DNA of 64,000 nt from Flavobacterium profundi (GTDB lineage: Bacteria; Bacteroidota; Bacteroidia; Flavobacteriales; Flavobacteriaceae): NCBI RefSeq assembly GCF_006491645.1, contig NZ_VDCZ01000006.1, positions 62,001 through 126,000 on the forward strand, read 5' to 3'. Below are positions 28,990 to 37,626 of this stretch, piece after piece (positions within the stretch are counted from its first letter, which is position 1; every line of letters begins with the position of its first letter). The position numbers were made by a program, and so were the translations under genes. The notes under the pieces are model-generated. The model had not been told where the DNA came from and ran no database searches. It saw nothing but the letters and a program-made list of their open reading frames with translations.

Positions 28990-29361
28990 ATGAAATTAGG
29001 TGCTTTTTCCATCAGTCTTGCGGTGAAAGATATTCATAAATCCAAAGCCTTTTATGAAAAATTAGGGTTTACTTACAAAGGAGGTAACATCGATCAAAAC
29101 TGGATTGTCTTAAAAAATGAAAATGCGGTTATCGGACTTTTCCAAGGGATGTTTGATCACAACATCATGACCTTTAATCCAGGTTGGGATGGCAACGCAC
29201 AACCAATCGATTCTTTTGACGATGTTAGGGAAATCCAAAAGCAATTGCAAGAATCCGATATTGAATTGACCCGTCAAGCGGATGCAACGACTGAAGGACC
29301 AGAATACATTACCTTAACCGATCCTGATGGGAATGCTATTTTAATTGACCAACATCGATAG
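28990..29361 (+). CDS. VOC-family (glyoxalase/bleomycin-resistance fold) protein
   Basis: This 123-residue single-domain protein has two beta-alpha-beta-beta-beta modules. The opening ISLAVKDIHKSKAFYEKLGF and the ending YITLTDPDGNAILID are typical of the VOC superfamily. It is cytoplasmic. The family covers lyases, dioxygenases and drug-binding proteins, so the substrate is unknown. The first palindrome array begins 48 bp after its stop codon. Confidence 0.9.
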   Translation: MKLGAFSISLAVKDIHKSKAFYEKLGFTYKGGNIDQNWIVLKNENAVIGLFQGMFDHNIMTFNPGWDGNAQPIDSFDDVREIQKQLQESDIELTRQADATTEGPEYITLTDPDGNAILIDQHR

Positions 29362-29409
29362 CAAGTATTTCCCAATTAGTACGATATTCCTTTTTTACGT
29401 TCCATAACC

Positions 29410-29569
29410 TAAAATTTTAACGCAAGAACCTAAAATTTTACGTAGGTAGACGTAAAATTTTACCCCAGAGAGGTAAAATTTTAGGTGGGTGGACGTAAAA
29501 TTTTACCCTAGAGACCTAAAATTTTAGGTTAGTAGACATAAAATTTTACCCTAAAGACCTAAAATTTTA
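29410..29569. repeat. Helically phased palindrome array 1 (8 x TAAAATTTTA)
   Basis: Eight exact copies of TAAAATTTTA start at 29410, 29431, 29453, 29474, 29496, 29517, 29539 and 29560, so spacing alternates 21 and 22 bp. The 11-bp spacers resemble CCCTAGAGACC and the 12-bp spacers resemble GGTTAGTAGACA. Many cores extend to CCTAAAATTTTAGG or GTAAAATTTTAC. The unit length is not a multiple of three throughout, so it is non-coding. Confidence 0.95.
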
Positions 29570-29623
29570 GGTTCTTGCCTTGGTATTGCTGGGTTTGTTG
29601 TTTTTTTATGTGTTAAATTTTTG

Positions 29624-29761
29624 ATGCTTACTAGTATTAATTTCTATCTGTTCGTACAGGAAAAAGAAAAAAGACTGTATTTTACCAGACAAGAAAAAGT
29701 AGGAGAGCGTTTTAAAGAAAATATTTTTTATGTACCGTTTGATGTAGCTGATTATACGTAA
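29624..29761 (+). CDS. Small 45-residue ORF or gene remnant after the palindrome array
   Basis: The ATG frame reads MLTSINFYLFVQEKEKRLYF at its start and ends IFYVPFDVADYT. The charged, ordinary composition looks like the C-terminal end of a longer protein. It starts 54 bp after the array. It may be the tail of a gene truncated when the array arose, or a genuine small protein. Family unknown. Confidence 0.4.
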   Translation: MLTSINFYLFVQEKEKRLYFTRQEKVGERFKENIFYVPFDVADYT

Positions 29762-29852
29762 ATCTACTTCATTATTTTTGTTACTAAAAACAATGCTACT
29801 ACTAAAAACAATGCATTAATTTTTTGTATAAAAAGGTTGAAATCTAATTAAA

Positions 29853-30269
29853 ATGTTTCCTATAACACATACTTTTAAAAGAAAAATAAAAAAAAAAACT
29901 CTAGAAATAAATTATTTAAATGCTAGTATACATCTCGCATTAGAAAAAGCATTGGTAGATAACGTATTGATAGTGAATTCTGAAATTCATTTTAAAAACG
30001 CACTTTTTAATAAACAATCTCGAAATCATTTCATGACAAATGTTGATAAAGGATATTTTAAAATAGATAACACTTCTGGTCAGCTAATTTATCATATCTC
30101 AATGAAGAGAGTCTTTTATTTTAATTTCTTTTTTGTTTTGATGATAAGTTTATTTTTTAAAAGTTTATTGTTTTCCTGTTTATTTTTTGGAGTTATATGC
30201 ATGTTAACTTGGACGATTACTGTTATTAGACATTCTCGCTTTTTAAATAAATTGGTAAATAAATTTTAA
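29853..30269 (+). CDS. Uncharacterised membrane protein
   Basis: The 138-residue protein has a basic N-terminus (FKRKIKKKTLEINYL), a soluble segment and a hydrophobic stretch at ~85-125 that could form two helices. This resembles small bacterial PH-like or stress membrane proteins, but no family is recognised. It stands alone, followed by an inverted repeat. Confidence 0.65.
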   Translation: MFPITHTFKRKIKKKTLEINYLNASIHLALEKALVDNVLIVNSEIHFKNALFNKQSRNHFMTNVDKGYFKIDNTSGQLIYHISMKRVFYFNFFFVLMISLFFKSLLFSCLFFGVICMLTWTITVIRHSRFLNKLVNKF

Positions 30270-30275
30270 AAAAGT

Positions 30276-30335
30276 AAGGCTGTCCCAATACGAGTGGTAG
30301 TATTATGGCGTAATCTCGTATTTTGTAACAGCCTT
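30276..30335. repeat. Nested inverted repeat between the membrane protein and sulfatase genes
   Basis: AAGGCTGT (30276-30283) pairs with ACAGCCTT (30328-30335). Inside them, ATACGAG (30288-30294) pairs with CTCGTAT (30315-30321). The two convergent genes flank it. It could be a terminator without a good T run, or a short degenerate transposon-derived (MITE-like) element. Confidence 0.55.
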
Positions 30336-30359
30336 GACTCACTTAAACCCCTAGTCTAA

Positions 30360-31871
30360 TTAATAAGAAGGCGTATGCACTCTTAATTTTTCAATTTCTA
30401 AATGATGCAATTGCACGGCTAATTCTTGTCGGATTGCGGCATAATCTGGATCATAAGCTAAATTGGTATATTCTGATGGATCGTTTTCTAAATCATACAA
30501 TTCATATTGTTGGTAATACGCACCAAAAGCATCAAAATAATAGGCATATTTCCATTTTTCGGTACGAATGCATCGAATGCGATTGGCAGCTTTTACAATG
30601 TTCCAATTGCTATTAGATCCCGCTTTAATATCATCATAGGTAAATAAAATACTATCTTGAACCGCTTTGTCTTCTTCAATAATCGGTAATAAACTGTTTC
30701 CTGCCAAACCTGTTGGTGCATTGGAAACATTTGCAGCTTCTAAGAGCGTCGGCATAATATCCACTAAAGTTGCCAAACTCATGGAGTTTTTCTTTTCCGC
30801 TCCTTCAAACAAAATCGGATTGGAAATGACTAAGGGAATGCGCAAGGCTTCTTCATAAGCCACAAACGTTTTCTGACGCAAACCACCGTGTGCCAAGCCC
30901 ATTTCGCCATGATCGGAAGTAAAGGTCACCAAAGCCGAATCTGCTAAACGCTTACCGTTTTCATCTTTTTTGTACAATTCGTCTACAAAACGACCAATTT
31001 CTTTATCGACTTCCGTTAAAAGAGACGCGTAGAAATTCACATAATTCAATTTGTCTTCTTCAGAGATAATTTCGCCCAAACTCACAGCCATATTCAATTT
31101 AATCTGTTCTTGAGCCATCGGTTTTTTGTTCAGTAATAAGTTTTCCCCTTCGGTATCGGGTAAACCAATGTCTCTTTTTAACCAACTATCCGGATGATAC
31201 CCACAAGTTCCAGCTGTTTTTGGATACGCCAATACATCGTGCGGATTCACCAATGAAAGAATTAATAAATACGGTTTGTGGTCTCCTTTTTTACGTCTTT
31301 CCTTTACTTCTTGTAAATATTGAATGGCTTCAGCCGTATAGCGTGCATCGTGATTCGCATAACCTCCTCCAAAATTCAGTGGATTCACATCTTCACCTGC
31401 ATCAGGAGCAATCCAACCCATAGCACCGTATAACGAAATATCCGCTGCGGTTAAACTCTCATAATTGGTTTTTGTACCAGTTGGTGCTACCCCTTTACTC
31501 ATATGCCATTTTCCACGGTATTGTACATCATAACCGTCTGCCCAAAACGTATTCATTAAATTAGGCAAAGAAGTATCTAAAGTAGGTTCCTGAGGCGAAA
31601 GTAAACCACCTTCCGTCAGCGTTTGTGTTACCCCATGTTTCGCAGGATAAATGCCTGTGAACAAAGTCGTACGACTGGGCGAACACATACACGTATTACA
31701 AAACGCCCGATCAAAACTAAAGCCGTTTTCCTTTAAGAACGTTAGGGTCTTTAGGTTTTCCTTTTCCCATCCAGGAGGGAAATGTTGAGTTGCACGTTGT
31801 TCGTCTGTGATAATCAGAATTACATCTGGTTTCTCGGTAATTTCTTGTAGTTTTTGTTTAAAGTTCATCAT
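30360..31871 (-). CDS. Sulfatase (formylglycine-dependent)
   Basis: The 503-residue alkaline-phosphatase-superfamily sulfatase has the modification motif CSPSR at Cys63-Arg67 within CNTCMCSPSRTTLFTG; Cys63 becomes formylglycine. Metal-ligand regions VILIITDEQR and TFTSDHGEMG are present. No signal peptide is visible, so it may be cytoplasmic. The substrate is unknown, with choline-sulfatase-like or carbohydrate sulfatases as relatives. By eye the gene is visibly richer in G and C than its neighbours and is the only minus-strand gene between 13.9 and 50.7 kb. Both suggest horizontal acquisition. Confidence 0.9.
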   Translation of the reverse strand: MMNFKQKLQEITEKPDVILIITDEQRATQHFPPGWEKENLKTLTFLKENGFSFDRAFCNTCMCSPSRTTLFTGIYPAKHGVTQTLTEGGLLSPQEPTLDTSLPNLMNTFWADGYDVQYRGKWHMSKGVAPTGTKTNYESLTAADISLYGAMGWIAPDAGEDVNPLNFGGGYANHDARYTAEAIQYLQEVKERRKKGDHKPYLLILSLVNPHDVLAYPKTAGTCGYHPDSWLKRDIGLPDTEGENLLLNKKPMAQEQIKLNMAVSLGEIISEEDKLNYVNFYASLLTEVDKEIGRFVDELYKKDENGKRLADSALVTFTSDHGEMGLAHGGLRQKTFVAYEEALRIPLVISNPILFEGAEKKNSMSLATLVDIMPTLLEAANVSNAPTGLAGNSLLPIIEEDKAVQDSILFTYDDIKAGSNSNWNIVKAANRIRCIRTEKWKYAYYFDAFGAYYQQYELYDLENDPSEYTNLAYDPDYAAIRQELAVQLHHLEIEKLRVHTPSY

Positions 31872-32237
31872 GTTTTGAAATTAACTGTTTGTTGTAAGTA
31901 ATTTTATTGAAGCTAAGTTCCGTTAAATTGTTTTTTGAAACTAGGGTAGAATTACCTGTTTTGAAGATTAGGTAGTTTATGAAATGGTTCGGTAAGAAGA
32001 AGTTTTGTCTTTATATAAAGCCCTTTTGATGATTTGTAATGTATAATTGTTATTTTTGAACATCAAAGGCTGACTGTTATTAGACCTATCTAACGGATTA
32101 TAGGTGTATGGGATGGGTTTGACAATTTTAGACTTATAAATGAATTAGCTGTTATTTTCAAAAAATCGCGGACAAATCAACAACTTGAATATCCAAGTTT
32201 AAAAGTTGTACTTTTACAAGTATAAATTAGTATTTAA
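31872..32237. other. 366-bp intergenic region between divergent sulfatase and AraC genes
   Basis: There is no credible gene here. It must hold both divergent promoters. On the + strand TATTTTTG (32051-32058) with a TTG at 32026-32028 is a possible promoter for the AraC gene. An AAAAGTTGTACTTTT inverted repeat lies close to the AraC start. Confidence 0.45.
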
Positions 32238-33365
32238 ATGATAAATTTAATAGATTTTATTCTTAGCGGAGCAGCATTTTTATTAGCCTTTATAATCTTT
32301 GTAAACACTAACAAAGTTAATACTAAAGCAAATAAGTGGTTTGGTACTTTTGTGTTTTGTATTTTCTTACTGTTCTTAGAAAATGTCCTTTTATTTACTA
32401 AATTACTAAAAGAAGATGACATTTTTATTGAAATAATAAGCATATCAAGTTTTGTAATTTCACCTATTTTTTATTTAAGCGTTTCTTATTTTGTAGCACC
32501 TATTAAGAAATGGAAAACAATAGAGTTTCTACACTTTTTCTTTGCCCTTTTGATGCTTCTTCTTATTCTAATGTCTCATCTTTTTGAAGCATATGTAGAG
32601 CCAGAAGAAGTTAATCCTGAAACTGTTGCAAATGTAACTATAGTATTTAATATTATTTTTAGTCTTCAAGTAGTACCATATTGCATTATGGCATTTATAA
32701 AAATTATTAAACATCAAAAAAACATTCAATCTTTCAATTCGACAATTGAAAATGTAGATTTAAAATGGTTGAAAAATATTATTATAAGCGTATTTGTAAT
32801 TGCAGTTTTTTGGGTTGGAGATATAGTGTTTAAATTGTCGGATACAAATTCAATATTTAATCTAGGTAGCAGTTTACTATATCTTATTGGTATTTTATAT
32901 ATTGCTTATTATTGGCTGAAACAAAAAGAAATATTTCCATATAATTTAATTGAAAAAGAAGAAATAGAAACTATTATTGCTGAGAAAGCATTACCTGAAG
33001 ATAACAGAAAAAAACTACTTACTGATGAAAAATTAGAAGAACTAAAAATTGAATTGTTAGAATTAATTAGCTCCAAAAAACCTTTTTTAGATAACGAATT
33101 AAGTCTTGTAAAGTTAGCATCATTGTTAAATGTTTCCCCACATATTCTTTCTTATCTAATTAATAAAGGTTTTGATGAAAATTTTTTCCAATTTGTGAAT
33201 CGATATCGAATTGAGGAGGCAAAAAAGCTTTTACTAGACCCAAAAATGGCTCATTTGAGTTTGTTAGGTATTGGTTTTGAAGTTGGTTTCAATTCTAAAA
33301 CGGTCTTCAATACTACATTCAAAAAAGTCACAGGACAAACCCCATCAGAATTTAAACAGCAATAA
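32238..33365 (+). CDS. Membrane-bound AraC-family transcriptional regulator
   Basis: The 375-residue protein has about seven hydrophobic helices in residues 1-235. A C-terminal AraC DNA-binding domain (~280-375) contains two helix-turn-helix units: LVKLASLLNVSPHILSYLIN and LLGIGFEVGFNSKTVFNTTFKKVTGQTPSEFK. This seven-helix plus AraC layout is common in flavobacteria. It may sense an envelope signal and control the neighbouring serine hydrolase and alpha/beta hydrolase or the divergent sulfatase; that target is inference. Confidence 0.9.
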   Translation: MINLIDFILSGAAFLLAFIIFVNTNKVNTKANKWFGTFVFCIFLLFLENVLLFTKLLKEDDIFIEIISISSFVISPIFYLSVSYFVAPIKKWKTIEFLHFFFALLMLLLILMSHLFEAYVEPEEVNPETVANVTIVFNIIFSLQVVPYCIMAFIKIIKHQKNIQSFNSTIENVDLKWLKNIIISVFVIAVFWVGDIVFKLSDTNSIFNLGSSLLYLIGILYIAYYWLKQKEIFPYNLIEKEEIETIIAEKALPEDNRKKLLTDEKLEELKIELLELISSKKPFLDNELSLVKLASLLNVSPHILSYLINKGFDENFFQFVNRYRIEEAKKLLLDPKMAHLSLLGIGFEVGFNSKTVFNTTFKKVTGQTPSEFKQQ

Positions 33366-33466
33366 AACAAGTGCTAGTTTATAAACAATTAGGTTCCAAG
33401 TTATAAATACGAACAATTGCACTTCATTTTTAATAGATTTTTGCTGAAAATATAAATCCAAAAAAA

Positions 33467-34630
33467 ATGAAACAATTCACAAAACTTACAATTGCAATTT
33501 CTATTTTGTTTTTAACTTTTTCTTGTTCAAAAGAGGAAGAAAATAATTCTTTAACACCAGACCAAGCAAAAATTAAAGTTCAAGAACTTATAAATAATGC
33601 AGTAGTAAATGACTTTCCAGGATTAAGTATATCTGTCAAATCTAACAGCTATAATTATACACTTTTTGCTGGAAAAACAAATCTAACTACAAATGCAAAT
33701 TATACGACAAATACCCTCAATTATATGCACAGTATTTCTAAAACATTTACTGCTGTTGCCATTCTAAAATTGAAAGAGCAAGGATTAATCAATTTAAATT
33801 CGACTATCAATAACTATTTAGCTCCTACAATTTGTAATAATATAACAAACGGGAACATAATAACTGTAAAACAATTATTAAATATGAAATCTGGAATTGC
33901 AGATTATTTAGATGATCCACAATTTTTTATAGATGCTCAAACAGGAGTTTTGCCAATGCCAAGTAGTCAAATTTTACAATATGTTTACAATAGACCCGCC
34001 CACTTCACACCTGGATCTCAATATGAATATTCCAATATAAACTATCATTTATTAGCTTTAATAATTGATAGTGTAACAAACGAGAATCATCACGATTATA
34101 TTACAAATAATATTATTAATCAATATGATTTAACTCAAACTTTCTATGTTCCACAATATAGTTCTACCACAGAACCTACAAATACTGTATCTAGTTATTC
34201 TTCATCAATAATTCCAAATCAAACAACTGATATTTCTGATTTGCAATTTGGAATTGTAAAATCATCAATTGGTGATGATGGAATTATTGCTTCAACTAAT
34301 GATATTGCTAAATTTTACAAATTACTATTACAAGATAAAACACTAGTAAATGCAACTTCATTAGCTGAAATGTCAGCGCCTGACAATACATTAGGGCAAT
34401 CTTATTATGGTATGGGATTGGCATTCTATAGAATTCCAACAGGGCAACTTGCTATTGGTCATAATGGTTCTGGCGCTGGTGCAGCAGCAGAAGCATGGTA
34501 TTTTCCTGAAAAGGGAATCACGATTACACTTGCAACAAACATTTGGTCGTTAGATGATAATGACCCAAAAATATTTAAGTTTTATCAGTTATGGGATAAT
34601 ATAACCAAACTGATTCTTGAAGCTAAATAA
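33467..34630 (+). CDS. Serine hydrolase, beta-lactamase/class C-like lipoprotein
   Basis: The 387-residue protein has lipobox TFSC (Cys20). It carries the penicillin-binding-fold motifs SISK (Ser89, Lys92) and YSN (in EYSNINYHLL), and a late HNGSGAG in the KTG position. It belongs to the beta-lactamase/D-alanyl-D-alanine carboxypeptidase superfamily that includes esterases. A role as an antibiotic-degrading enzyme cannot be read from sequence. It is followed 10 bp later by an alpha/beta hydrolase lipoprotein. Confidence 0.9.
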   Translation: MKQFTKLTIAISILFLTFSCSKEEENNSLTPDQAKIKVQELINNAVVNDFPGLSISVKSNSYNYTLFAGKTNLTTNANYTTNTLNYMHSISKTFTAVAILKLKEQGLINLNSTINNYLAPTICNNITNGNIITVKQLLNMKSGIADYLDDPQFFIDAQTGVLPMPSSQILQYVYNRPAHFTPGSQYEYSNINYHLLALIIDSVTNENHHDYITNNIINQYDLTQTFYVPQYSSTTEPTNTVSSYSSSIIPNQTTDISDLQFGIVKSSIGDDGIIASTNDIAKFYKLLLQDKTLVNATSLAEMSAPDNTLGQSYYGMGLAFYRIPTGQLAIGHNGSGAGAAAEAWYFPEKGITITLATNIWSLDDNDPKIFKFYQLWDNITKLILEAK

Positions 34631-34640
34631 AGACAACCAC

Positions 34641-35471
34641 ATGAAGAATATATTTTTAACTATTGCTCCCTTATTATTTATCTCTTCTTGCTCAAATAAA
34701 ATAATGCAATCGGGAACCAGTTATAAAGAAACAAAGATTGACTTATCAACTCATAATCTTACTGCCTATTCCATAATTCATAACACAAAATATTTAATGG
34801 TTTTTGAATCTGGGCTTGGAGATAATCACACTATTTGGGACAAAAAAAGTGTAGCAATAAAAATTAGTAGCAAATCTGATGTGTTACTTTATGATAGAGC
34901 TGGTTATGGTAAATCGAAAAAAGGTACAGCACCAAGAAATATTGCAAAATTGAGTGAAGAACTTGATAGTACTATTAATAAATTCTCAAATGGAAGAAAA
35001 GTAATACTCGTTGGGCATTCATTAGGAGGTTTTATCATTAGAGATTACGCTATTAAGAATCCTGCCAAAATAGCAGGGTTATTATTTATAGATCCTTCAC
35101 ACGAAAATTTTAATCGTCCTTCACAAACGCAAGAAAACTTAATAACATTTTTAGTCGGTCTTAAAAGTGTTGGTTCAAAAATGGAGGCAAAGCAATTGAT
35201 TGAAGATGCACAATATATGGCTACACTTGAAAATTTGCCAAATGTACCTGTTATAGTTTTAACAAGTATGAAACAAGACGATACAAATATAAATGCTGAC
35301 AAAGCCTACAATAAAACACGACAAGATTGGTACAATGCACACGAACTTTTAAATAATGGAGTAACCGATTTTACTCATATTCAGACAACCAACTCCAGTC
35401 ATTATATAATGAATGATGAACCCAATCTGATAATTGAAAGTTTAAATCTGTTATTATCTAAATTGCCATAA
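34641..35471 (+). CDS. Alpha/beta-hydrolase lipoprotein
   Basis: The ATG at 34641 gives a lipoprotein signal MKNIFLTIAPLLFISSC. The nucleophile elbow is GHSLGG (Ser127). The oxyanion region FESGLGDNHTIWD and a late Asp/His pair complete the fold; the His lies in TTNSSHYIMND. The substrate is unknown. It begins 10 bp after the serine hydrolase, likely as part of one transcript, and is followed by the first attC-like element. Confidence 0.87.
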   Translation: MKNIFLTIAPLLFISSCSNKIMQSGTSYKETKIDLSTHNLTAYSIIHNTKYLMVFESGLGDNHTIWDKKSVAIKISSKSDVLLYDRAGYGKSKKGTAPRNIAKLSEELDSTINKFSNGRKVILVGHSLGGFIIRDYAIKNPAKIAGLLFIDPSHENFNRPSQTQENLITFLVGLKSVGSKMEAKQLIEDAQYMATLENLPNVPVIVLTSMKQDDTNINADKAYNKTRQDWYNAHELLNNGVTDFTHIQTTNSSHYIMNDEPNLIIESLNLLLSKLP

Positions 35472-35480
35472 ATTAAAAAA

Positions 35481-35650
35481 ACAGCTAAAAGCAGTTACAA
35501 GAAATTACTAGGCTAGGCTTGTGTTGGGAATTTTGCTAAGCCAGTTTGTACAAAGTGTTCGAGTATTCGAAAATTACACGAGGAGTTTTGTACTTGTAAT
35601 CTTTTGTTATAATTTTACGCAACTGCTACAAGCGGCTAACCGTTACCAAC
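35481..35650 (+). repeat. attC-like inverted-repeat element A
   Basis: GCAGTT (35491-35496), TTACAAG (35495-35501) and GTACAAA (35548-35554) pair in order with AACTGC (35621-35626), CTTGTAA (35593-35599) and TTTGTAC (35587-35593), giving a long imperfect hairpin. The right end AACCGTTACC lies 2 bp before the next gene. The layout resembles an integron attC site, but no integrase is present in the window. Confidence 0.5.
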
Positions 35651-35651
35651 A

Positions 35652-36314
35652 ATGCAAAAAATCACTCTAATATTGATAGTGCTATTCGGAAGGGACCTTT
35701 ACAGTCAAGAATTTGAATACAAACCAATATCTGAATCTGATATTAAAGTGCGTTTCGAAAAAAACATTGATACAGTAAATAATAAAGAGCTTGCTTGGAA
35801 TTGGAAAGTAATGAAATCTGAGTATAAAGAAAAAATTAGAAATCGGATTTTAGAAATAGAAAAAGATATTGAGTCTGATTCGAGCCGTCTGACACAAATT
35901 TACTATTACGGAAAAAGAGAAAACGTTGAATTAAAAATCGATGGAAAATTCTTAAAGCCAACTTCATCTTCAGCAGAATATGATTCCGAATCAATTTATG
36001 GAGACAGTATTTTTAAAATTAACTTGTGTGTAATTCCAAGGCACTCTAAAATTCAAAGTGCGGCATTATTTTTTAAAGATTAAAAAAGAACTGCTGAATT
36101 TGAGATTGACACGAAATATTCATTAATAAATATAAATGTTGAATATGTAAGGAGTTTATCCGAAATCATAAAGTGGGAAGAAGAACATGCGAAAAATGTA
36201 GAAGAAAGTAAGAAATCTGAAAGACTTCCTGAAATACCAGACACAATTAAAGTTTGGGCAAATGATAAAATTTATATTTTGCATAAAATATCGAAAAGAA
36301 AGCGCAGTAGGTAA
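35652..36314 (+). pseudogene. Uncharacterised secreted-protein gene with in-frame stop
   Basis: The first 143 codons encode a protein starting MQKITLILIVLFGRDLYSQ (signal peptide) and ending AALFFKD at a TAA (36081-36083). In the same frame the sequence continues with ordinary coding composition (RTAEFEIDTKYSLININVEY and onward) to a stop at 36312-36314. This suggests a nonsense mutation in a longer gene. The extension overlaps the next frame. The short form may still be made. Family unknown; a sequencing error cannot be excluded. Confidence 0.55.
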
Positions 36315-36849
36315 CAAAGCATTTGCGGTAATTTCAAAAACTATGGGTAATAAACAGCTATTTCATATTATTTGGACAACATTTGGCGAATATCCAGTGT
36401 GGGATAAAAATGGTAATTGGCAAAAACTTACAGACATTTATGTAGAATTAAAAAATCATGATATAAGTTGTAACTTATCTCATGAGTTACAAATTGCATA
36501 TGTAAATAAGGATACACAAAAAAGCCCCCTTTTAATTAAAGAAAAAGCAATGGCCCAATTAAAGATTGATATTGAAGAACTTTGTCAAGAAAACAAAGAC
36601 AGAATCATCAATGGATTGGAAATTAAAATGCTTAAAATTGATGAATCAAAAGTTGAAATGTTAGTATTTTCCGATTTAAATTCAATGACTCAAAAAATTT
36701 CAAGATTAAAAAGTAGAACGTCAACACTTCTAAGTTTTAAATATCCCGAAGAGTATTTTGGTAAAGGAACATGGGGAAGAGGATTTTGGTATTCAAACAT
36801 TTTAAACAAAGAAGATTTAGCCATTTCAATGATAAAAAACTACCGCTAA
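36262..36849 (+). CDS. Uncharacterised protein, possibly the 3' part of a broken gene
   Basis: The 195-residue frame contains GNKAFAVISKTMGNKQLFHI and NKDTQKSPLLIKEKAMAQLK. The upstream frame reads WANDKIYILHKISK over the same bases, so a single +1 frameshift would join the two. Alternatively translation starts at 36262 or at ATG 36343 as a separate gene. There is no attC-like element between the two parts, unlike other gene borders here, which favours one original gene. Function unknown. Confidence 0.55.
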   Translation: MIKFIFCIKYRKESAVGNKAFAVISKTMGNKQLFHIIWTTFGEYPVWDKNGNWQKLTDIYVELKNHDISCNLSHELQIAYVNKDTQKSPLLIKEKAMAQLKIDIEELCQENKDRIINGLEIKMLKIDESKVEMLVFSDLNSMTQKISRLKSRTSTLLSFKYPEEYFGKGTWGRGFWYSNILNKEDLAISMIKNYR

Positions 36850-36975
36850 CAGCAGTTTAGTATAATAGCTACTATTACTTAAACAACACCTTCAATTTTC
36901 CGCTGGAAAATCTTACCTTAGCAAGGAATAATCGTTTTATGCAGCCGCACTGTGCCTAGCCTCGGAACGTTATAG
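36843..36975 (+). repeat. attC-like element B
   Basis: It begins CGCTAACAGCAGTTTAG at the stop codon of the preceding gene and ends CGGAACGTTATAGGG, 24 bp before the next ATG. The interior has imperfect complementary stretches. A nearly identical AACGTTATAGG occurs at 50042-50052. Confidence 0.5.
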
Positions 36976-36998
36976 GGTGTTTTAAAATACGAAATAGG

Positions 36999-37494
36999 AT
37001 GAAAATTAAACTGACAATACTATTACTTACATTAGTACATCTTAAATAGTTATTCGCAAGACACTTTTACTTCCAAAAAAGGCTCTAAATTTTTTCCAGG
37101 ACATCTTGACGTTGTGATTACAGTTAACGATAGTAACGTGAGATATGAATTGTTTCATCATCGGTATTGATTGTCTTATGCAGAATTGAGGCAGATGACA
37201 ATTCCTTTAGAAAGCCTAAATGTATTAAATAAAAAGAATGACAGTATAAGCATTGAATTTCATAAAGGAAAAGTGAAGCTTGTTGACAAAAAATATCGAC
37301 TTTCAAAAAAAATAAAGCATAAAAAATTGTGTGCTTCAGTATCGACAATGAGAAAAATTTCATTTGCATATGAATTATCAACCGAACACAAAAACATAGG
37401 GCATTTTGAATTGTACAAACCTGAAGACTTAAATTTGGACGAAGAAGCATTTAAGAAAAAAGTAATGGAAAAATTACTAGAGAAGACAAAATAA
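36999..37494 (+). pseudogene. Decayed secreted-protein gene (frameshift plus nonsense)
   Basis: From ATG 36999 the frame encodes a signal-peptide start MKIKLTILLLTLVHLK and stops. Shifting frame restores NSYSQDTFTSKKGSKFFPGH and continues to HHRY followed by TGA (37168-37170). The same frame then resumes as LSYAELRQMTIPLESLNVLN and runs to TAA at 37492-37494. The gene therefore has one frameshift and one in-frame stop and originally coded for about 165 residues. Family unknown. Confidence 0.7.
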
Positions 37495-37592
37495 CGGACT
37501 ACTAACAAGTTTTTCCTTCAGACGGGCTGACATGTAAACTTAGAGTTTTGTACTCCGAAACCCAGCCGAACGCATAGCCTAAAACCGTTGTG
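37492..37592 (+). repeat. attC-like element C
   Basis: The element runs from TAACGGACTACTAACAAG at the preceding stop codon to AAAACCGTTGTGTG, 35 bp before the next ATG. AACGG and CCGTT form the outer inverted repeat. The GTTGTGT end resembles the attC R' core GTTRRRY. Confidence 0.5.
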
Positions 37593-37626
37593 TGTAATTT
37601 TAGAAACGTGATAAATAAAAAAACAA

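Noticed and set aside
29410-29569. CRISPR-like array of short repeats
   Set aside because: The repeated core is only 10 bp, spacers of 11-12 bp are themselves similar, and no cas gene is present. Direct repeats of 21-22 bp units with conserved spacers do not fit CRISPR.
33467-34630. Antibiotic-resistance beta-lactamase
   Set aside because: SxxK and YxN motifs are shared by many esterases and peptidases of this fold; sequence alone does not support drug hydrolysis.
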